A stretch of 64,000 nt of DNA. It comes from Halogranum gelatinilyticum. GTDB taxonomy: Archaea; Halobacteriota; Halobacteria; Halobacteriales; Haloferacaceae. The position numbers and the translations under genes are program-made. This document shows, one piece after another, positions 59,683 to 64,000 of this stretch (position 1 is its first letter; each line of letters starts with the position of its first letter). The notes beneath the pieces are model-generated. The model did not search any database and had not been told where the DNA came from. It worked only from the letters and a program-made list of their open reading frames with translations. The stretch lies in contig NZ_FNHL01000001.1 in assembly GCF_900103715.1 (NCBI RefSeq), forward strand, positions 186,001-250,000, read 5' to 3'.

Positions 59683-60189
59683 GTGAACCGACGTGCCCTC
59701 CTCTGCTCGCTGGCGACGGCGACGACCGCCGCGACCGCTGGCTGTTCGGCACTTCCGCCCGAGCCACAGGTCGACACCGGCGACGCCGTCACCGACTGGT
59801 CGTTCGAACGCCTCGACGGGGAACCCGCCCTCGACGACCCCGAAGACCCGCCCATCGTCGTCCGCCGCGAGGGTCGCGCACGGGTGGTCGTCTTCGGCTT
59901 GCTCTACAAGGGTAATCCGTGCCACGAGTCGTTCCTCGAATCGCTCCGCTACGATCCCGACGAAGACACGCTCCACGTCACCGTCGGGGTGCGTGAGAAA
60001 CCGCTCTGGGAGCGCGGATTCGGCTGTCCCGACAGTCTGAGCGTCGCGAACTACGAGGTCGGTGTCCAGTTCCGCGAGCGGGTCCCCGAGCGGGTCGTCG
60101 CGAGCGAGCGGCCGGTCGGCGGCGACGACGCCCGGACGGTCTGTACGGGGTCGGCGTCGGGTCCGGGGCAGTACTGTAACACGACGTGA
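59683..60189 (+). CDS. Tat-type lipoprotein, 168 residues
   Basis: MNRRALLCSLATATTAATAG then CSALPPEP shows a double arginine, hydrophobic stretch and lipobox cysteine, so the mature part is anchored outside the cell. It contains four cysteines (for example YKGNPCHESF and RGFGCPDSL) that could form disulfides. GTG start 59683. No catalytic motif recognised. Confidence 0.78.
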   Translation: MNRRALLCSLATATTAATAGCSALPPEPQVDTGDAVTDWSFERLDGEPALDDPEDPPIVVRREGRARVVVFGLLYKGNPCHESFLESLRYDPDEDTLHVTVGVREKPLWERGFGCPDSLSVANYEVGVQFRERVPERVVASERPVGGDDARTVCTGSASGPGQYCNTT

Positions 60190-60197
60190 GAGCCGGC

Positions 60198-60725
60198 TCA
60201 GTCCAGAATCTCTGCGGCCTCGTCCACCGACAGCACACCCTTCTTCACGGCGTCGAGCACGTCGCGGACGCCCTGCGAGGGACCGTCGTCCTCGACCGAC
60301 TCGGCGTGGTCCGCGAGCGTCGTCTTCGCGGACTTCCCCACGAACTCGTCGAAGTCGACGCCGTCGGCGAGGGCGGTCTCCTTCTTCACTCGGTAGTTGC
60401 CGCCGTCGGTCGTATAGAGATCCGCAGGGTGGAAGAAGTACCAGTCTTCTCTATCAAAACGGACGCCGATACGTGGCTTCGCGCCGAAGTTCTTCGAGAA
60501 GTAGACGAGTGCCTCGACTTCCTCGCCGGTGAGATAGATGGGGTTGCCGGCACTGGATTTGGCTTCGATGGCGTAGAAGGTCTCGCCGTTGCCAGCGAGC
60601 ACGTCGGGAAGTTCGCGGGTCGTCGCGCCGCCGCTGGCCGGGGCGCGCATCACGGCGAACCCCGCCTCGTCGAGTCGGTTGACGAGTTCGCGTTCCCGCC
60701 TGTCTCCTTTCCTGTTGGCGGCCAT
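60198..60725 (-). CDS. hjc: Holliday-junction resolvase Hjc
   Basis: A 175-residue archaeal resolvase that cuts four-way DNA junctions. The nuclease residues are E13 (RERELVNRL), D41 (ELPDVLAG), E54 and K56 ([10 protein letters not shown]), the PD-(D/E)xK pattern. A C-terminal extension (residues about 120-175, acidic helices ending VDEAAEILD) exceeds the 130-residue core of other Hjc. ATG 60725. It acts in recombination with RadA, encoded elsewhere in the window. Confidence 0.94.
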   Translation of the reverse strand: MAANRKGDRRERELVNRLDEAGFAVMRAPASGGATTRELPDVLAGNGETFYAIEAKSSAGNPIYLTGEEVEALVYFSKNFGAKPRIGVRFDREDWYFFHPADLYTTDGGNYRVKKETALADGVDFDEFVGKSAKTTLADHAESVEDDGPSQGVRDVLDAVKKGVLSVDEAAEILD

Positions 60726-60763
60726 ACTTCGTCTGGCGCGTGGGTCGGCTTAAGTCGGACGAC

Positions 60764-60979
60764 CTACGCCCGCTCCGGGTCGACGGCGTCGGCGTCCATC
60801 CGGCCGTCGTCGTCCGGTTCGTCCGACTCCGCTTGCGACAACGCGAAGCCGACGGCGAGCATCGCGGCCCCGACCGCGATCCAGACGGTGAACGTCGAGG
60901 GACCGCTGGTCACGAGGGTGATGAACGCGAGCGTGAGGAAACTGACGCCGGCGACGAGAAAGGGGAGTCCGCGGTTCAT
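60764..60979 (-). CDS. Small two-helix membrane protein with acidic tail
   Basis: A 71-residue protein: MNRGLPFLVAGVSFLTLAFI and TVWIAVGAAMLAVGFAL form two helices; a cytoplasmic or outer acidic tail SQAESDEPDDDGRMDADAVD follows. Family not recognised. It ends 38 bases before the hjc start on the same strand. Confidence 0.7.
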   Translation of the reverse strand: MNRGLPFLVAGVSFLTLAFITLVTSGPSTFTVWIAVGAAMLAVGFALSQAESDEPDDDGRMDADAVDPERA

Positions 60980-61045
60980 GCCCTCTGTACGGACCGTGAG
61001 GGCTTAGCGGTTCGTTCGCGGTGTCGACGTGTTCGACGTGTCGAC

Positions 61046-62332
61046 TTACGTCCCGTGGGCCCACGAGCCCATGTACTCGCGCTGCTCCTCACTGAGCGAG
61101 TCGAACTCGATGCCCTCGGCCTCCAGCTTGATCTCGGCGACTTCGCGGTCCAGGTCGTCCGGGACGTCGTGGACACCGGCGTCGTAGGCGTCGCCGTTCT
61201 CGACCATCTCGCGGACGCAGACGGCCTGCACGCCGAACGACTGGTCCATGACCTCGACCGGGTGGCCCAGCGAGATGGGTGCGGCGAGGTTGACGAGCCG
61301 ACCCTCGGCGATGACGTTCAGCCGACGGCCGTCTTCCATCTCGTAGGCTTCGACGCCGTCACGGGCTTCGTAGCGGTCGACCGCGAGGTCGTCCAGCTCG
61401 TCGAGGTTGATCTCGATGTCGAAGTGACCGGCGTTGGCCAGGAGGACGCCGTCCTGCATGACCTCGAAATGCTCCTCGGTGATGACGTCGCGGTTGCCCG
61501 TCGTCGTGATGAAGACGTCGCCGACTTCGGCGGCTTCGGCCATCGGCATCACGTCGTAGCCCTCCATGTGCGCCTCCAGGGCGCGCCGGGAGTCGACTTC
61601 GGCGACGATGACGTTCGCGTTCTGGCCCGAGGCCTTCTTGGCGACACCCTTGCCACAGTAGCCGTAGCCGCCGACGACGACGTTCTTGCCGGCCCACGAG
61701 AGGTTCGTGGTCATGGCGATGGTGGCGAGCGAGGACTCGCCGGTGCCGTGGACGTTGTCGAACAGCCGCTTCATCGGCGTGTCGTTGACGGCGAAGACGG
61801 GGTACTTCAGCTCACCCTCTTCGTCCATCGCGCGCAGGCGGTGAACGCCCGTGGTCGTCTCTTCGGCCCCGCCGACGATGGTGTCGATGAGGTCCGGATA
61901 CTCCTCGTGGACGAGGTAGACGAGGTCCATCCCGTCGTCGACGGTGATGGTCGGGTCGAACGCGAGCGTCGCGCGGAGCGCGTCGTAGTAGCCCTCCTCG
62001 TCGACGCCGCGGACGGCGTAGGAGGTGATGTTGTCGTGGGTGTCGAGCGCGGCGGACACGTCGTCGTGCGTCGACAGCGGGTTGCAGCCCGTGATGGCGA
62101 CCTCCGCGCCGCCGAGCGCGAGCAGTTCGACGAGGTTCGCGGTCTTCGCCTCGACGTGCATTGCCATCGCGATACGCTGGCCGTCGAGGGGCTTGTCGGC
62201 CTCGAACTCCTCGCGGAGCGCTTCGAGAATCGGCATGTGCTGGAGTGCCCAGTCCATCTTGCGGCGACCCTCCTCGCGAGCGGTCTCGACGTCGTCGAGA
62301 TGCTCGGTGATCGGGGGATACGTCTCGCTCAT
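61046..62332 (-). CDS. ahcY: Adenosylhomocysteinase (SAH hydrolase)-type enzyme
   Basis: A 428-residue enzyme splitting S-adenosylhomocysteine into adenosine and homocysteine. Motifs: MHVEAKTANLVELL, VHEEYPDLIDTIVGGAEETT, YPVFAVNDTPMKRLFDNVHG, the NAD-binding VVGGYGYCGKGVAKKASG, and TTTGNRDVITEEHFEVM. The C-terminal end is shortened (YMGSWAHGT) relative to eukaryotic enzymes, as in other archaea; some such proteins act on S-inosylhomocysteine. An amidohydrolase gene 1.4 kb upstream on the same strand could be a SAH or 5'-deoxyadenosine deaminase. A TATA-like gttttc lies about 35 bases before ATG 62332. Confidence 0.93.
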   Translation of the reverse strand: MSETYPPITEHLDDVETAREEGRRKMDWALQHMPILEALREEFEADKPLDGQRIAMAMHVEAKTANLVELLALGGAEVAITGCNPLSTHDDVSAALDTHDNITSYAVRGVDEEGYYDALRATLAFDPTITVDDGMDLVYLVHEEYPDLIDTIVGGAEETTTGVHRLRAMDEEGELKYPVFAVNDTPMKRLFDNVHGTGESSLATIAMTTNLSWAGKNVVVGGYGYCGKGVAKKASGQNANVIVAEVDSRRALEAHMEGYDVMPMAEAAEVGDVFITTTGNRDVITEEHFEVMQDGVLLANAGHFDIEINLDELDDLAVDRYEARDGVEAYEMEDGRRLNVIAEGRLVNLAAPISLGHPVEVMDQSFGVQAVCVREMVENGDAYDAGVHDVPDDLDREVAEIKLEAEGIEFDSLSEEQREYMGSWAHGT

Positions 62333-62511
62333 ACGACTGGATGTGTCGAGGGCGGTGAAAACGGTACCGAAGCAGGAAGCGACGACCGTTCTCCACCCCC
62401 AGCGGTCGCTGCTCGTCGGTGACTGTCGAAAGAAGTGCCCGGCGCGATGTCGGCGCGGTGCCCGGAGCCGGTTTGGAGGGTTACTGCGTCGGGGGACCGT
62501 CGGTGGAGTGC

Positions 62512-63510
62512 CTACCGACCCTTCGCGTTGCCGTTACCGTTGCCCGGATTGCTTCCGGCGTTGCCGTTGCCGTTACCGTTTCCGGCGTTACCGTTGCCCG
62601 AGTCCTCTTCCTCGTCTTCGTCCTCGTCGGTCGACTGCGCGTCCGGGTCGTCCTCGTTGTCGCCGTCGTCGGTCTTGTCAGGGCCGCCAGCGTGTGCCGG
62701 CTTGCCCGTGTCCTTGTCCTTGTCCTTGTCGCCAGCGTGGTCCGGACGGCCGGTCTCCTTGTCGAGACCGTTACCCTTGCCCGGGTTGTTCTCCTTCGCG
62801 AACTCCGAGACCTGCTGGCCGATGCCGCCCTCGCGGTCCTCGTCACCGAGGAGCCCGTGGACGAACGAGGAGACGCGCTGGCCGAAGTTCATCGGCTCGT
62901 CCGCCTCTCCCTCGGCTTCGAGCGTCGCCGTCGTCTCGGCGGTCTCATCGTCCGCGGTCGCGGTCACGTCGACCGTGACGGTCTCGTTCGGTGCGGGGAG
63001 CGTGACGGTGCCGTTCTCGTCCGTCTCGTACTCGCCCGTGCCCGAGTAGTTGCCGTCAGCGGTGACGTTCACGGTCGCGTTCTCGACGTCAGTCCCGTAC
63101 TGCGTGACGCTGACGGTCGCCGAGCGGTCGTCGTTCGCGGTCACGTTGACCGCGAGCGAATCGTTCAGCGGGACCAGCTCGACCGTCTCGACGGTCTGCT
63201 GGCCGCTCTTCGTGACCGTCAGATTCGCGGTGACGGTCTCGTTGGGGTTCGGCAGGGTGATGGTGCCGTTCGCGTCGGTCGCGTACGTCCCGTTACCTGC
63301 GTACGGTGCCTCTGTCTCGACGGTGACTGTCGCGTCAGCGACTGCGGTCCCGTCCTGACTGACGGAGACCACGGCGTCGCCCGTGTCGAGCTGCTGGTTG
63401 GCAGCCACGTCGAGGGGTGCGTCGGCCGCCACAGCACCGGCGAACGAGACGCCGGCGGTGACGACGAGGAACGCGGCGAACAGTGCCGCGAGGGGTTTGG
63501 TGGCGCGCAT
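62512..63510 (-). CDS. Secreted protein with Ig-like domains and Gly/Asn-rich tail
   Basis: A 332-residue exported protein. After a signal peptide (PLAALFAAFLVVTAGVSFAG) come two similar beta domains (VVSVSQDGTAVADATVTVET and VSVTQYGTDVENATVNVTAD), each with NGTITLPNPNETV or NGTVTLPAPNETV. Then a middle helical part with GQRVSSFVHGLLGDEDREGG and FAKENNPGKGNGLDKETG, and a low-complexity end of GN repeats. There is no membrane anchor. A minus-strand TATA (CTTTATATG opposite 63534-63542) lies about 25 bases before ATG 63510, a strong leaderless promoter. Confidence 0.82.
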   Translation of the reverse strand: MRATKPLAALFAAFLVVTAGVSFAGAVAADAPLDVAANQQLDTGDAVVSVSQDGTAVADATVTVETEAPYAGNGTYATDANGTITLPNPNETVTANLTVTKSGQQTVETVELVPLNDSLAVNVTANDDRSATVSVTQYGTDVENATVNVTADGNYSGTGEYETDENGTVTLPAPNETVTVDVTATADDETAETTATLEAEGEADEPMNFGQRVSSFVHGLLGDEDREGGIGQQVSEFAKENNPGKGNGLDKETGRPDHAGDKDKDKDTGKPAHAGGPDKTDDGDNEDDPDAQSTDEDEDEEEDSGNGNAGNGNGNGNAGSNPGNGNGNAKGR

Positions 63511-63703
63511 TGCATCCGGCCCGTGGTGACTTCCACATATAAAGAGAGGTCGTCGTTTACCGGTTTTCGACGACCGTTCGGCGGCCACAGAGCGTTTATC
63601 AGCGTTCAAAACCCTCTCTCAGGGCGTACTATCTGTTCCCGGAGAAAGTTGCTGGAAAACAGTGGTGAACAGTTCGGGGAGGGTTCTGAACCGAATCCCA
63701 GCC

Positions 63704-64000
63704 TCAGGCGTCCTCAGCGCGGGCGACGAGGTCTCTCGCGTGGGTTCGCGCGCGCTCTTTGACCTCGGCTTCGTCCATCGTCAGGACCTCGCGGTCGCGC
63801 ATGAGCACTTGGCCGTCACAGACCGTGTGGCGCACGTCCGACCCGCGAGCCGCGTAGGCGAGATGGCTCACGAGGTCGTGGGCGGGCGCGAGATGCGGGG
63901 CGTCGAGGTCGAGGACGATGAGGTCGGCGTTCGCGCCGGGCTCGACGACGCCCGAACGGACGCCGATGGCGTTGGCACTCCCGCGCGTCGCCATCTCGAC
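63704..64000 (-). CDS. Amidohydrolase C-terminal part, cut by window
   Basis: The last 98 codons of a minus-strand gene. EMATRGSANAIGVRSGVVEP then GANADLIVLDLDAPHLAPAH is the end of the metal-dependent amidohydrolase domain (SAH/MTA/5'-deoxyadenosine deaminase and chlorohydrolase type), followed by a beta region (GSDVRHTVCDGQVLMRDREV) and a helical tail. The 5' part, with the HxH metal site, lies beyond the right edge. It precedes the secreted-protein and ahcY genes on the same strand. Confidence 0.85.
   Translation of the reverse strand, partial: VEMATRGSANAIGVRSGVVEPGANADLIVLDLDAPHLAPAHDLVSHLAYAARGSDVRHTVCDGQVLMRDREVLTMDEAEVKERARTHARDLVARAEDA

Noticed and set aside
60740-62422. A 560-codon open frame on the plus strand opposite ahcY
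   Set aside because: It is a mirror frame created by GC-rich third positions. The minus strand encodes complete SAH hydrolase motifs, and the plus frame has no recognisable domain.
1-64000. Transposase, integrase, toxin-antitoxin or phage genes
   Set aside because: Looked for on both strands and not found; the only mobility trace is the pair of tRNA tail copies near 49 kb and possibly the dispersed elements.

Overview
This window comes from the chromosome of a halophilic archaeon (class Halobacteria). The DNA is GC-rich, with GC-rich third codon positions. Nearly every protein is strongly acidic. Many genes have a TATA-like box 25-35 bases before the ATG and no leader. The machinery is archaeal: RadA, large primase subunit, Hjc, NMD3, eIF6, eIF1A, Rio1, L39e/L31e/L18Ae, prefoldin alpha, SRP54/FtsY and thermosome. 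I cannot name the genus. I see no transposase, integrase or CRISPR array, so this is a core region with small accessory features.

Layout. 1-5.2 kb: end of an EamA transporter, then two ammonium operons (amt-glnK and amt-glnK-glnK). 5.6-16.3 kb: hemB, a DedA-type protein, a PHP phosphoesterase, several small haloarchaeal conserved proteins, a YkgJ protein and an Fe-S XPD-like helicase. 16.3-21.1 kb: a surface module with a PGF-CTERM protein, a PepSY/Asp-rich protein and a divergently encoded membrane-anchored winged-helix protein that shares the PGF-CTERM protein's ectodomain. 21.4-29.4 kb: NMD3, two tandem epimerases, a 39-residue C2H2 zinc-finger protein, two M48 proteases with PspAB, and RadA. 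29.7-32.8 kb: SufS/SufU, a DUF424 protein and a TPR protein. 32.9-40 kb: ThpR, then the archaeal ribosome/secretion cluster rpl39e-rpl31e-eif6-rpl18a-pfdA-ftsY, two opposing genes, and srp54. 40-42.4 kb: a sulfur-relay set (DsrE-like, TusA, SQR-like flavoprotein, DUF1641). 42.7-48.8 kb: SurE, two half-size MgtE proteins, a GATE-domain protein, a gamma-carbonic anhydrase homologue lacking one zinc ligand, an HPP protein and a UPF0200/UPF0201 pair. 48.8-58.6 kb: tRNA-Arg(TCT) with 3'-end relics, thermosome, a MOSC protein, a KH protein, TrpRS, Rio1, eIF1A, a Nudix-like protein, TyrRS and PriL. 58.6-64 kb: a SWIM protein, a lipoprotein, Hjc, S-adenosylhomocysteine hydrolase, a secreted protein and the end of an amidohydrolase.

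The most striking non-coding signal is a family of five related intergenic elements at about 6.7, 29.5, 38.3, 48.2 and 55.3 kb. Each has a 5' hairpin whose paired bases change together between copies, a conserved GGTTGGGGAGG-like core and a 3' TTTCGAG box. Three long copies also carry a second 13-bp stem that keeps pairing despite many substitutions. This looks like a dispersed structured RNA or a small non-autonomous repeat, and I know no name for it.

Other local repeats sit at 3' gene ends: a 10-bp array across the first gene's stop codon, a 66-67-bp triplication of the sufS stop codon plus hairpin, three perfect hairpins after the first ammonium operon, and partial copies of the tRNA-Arg tail.
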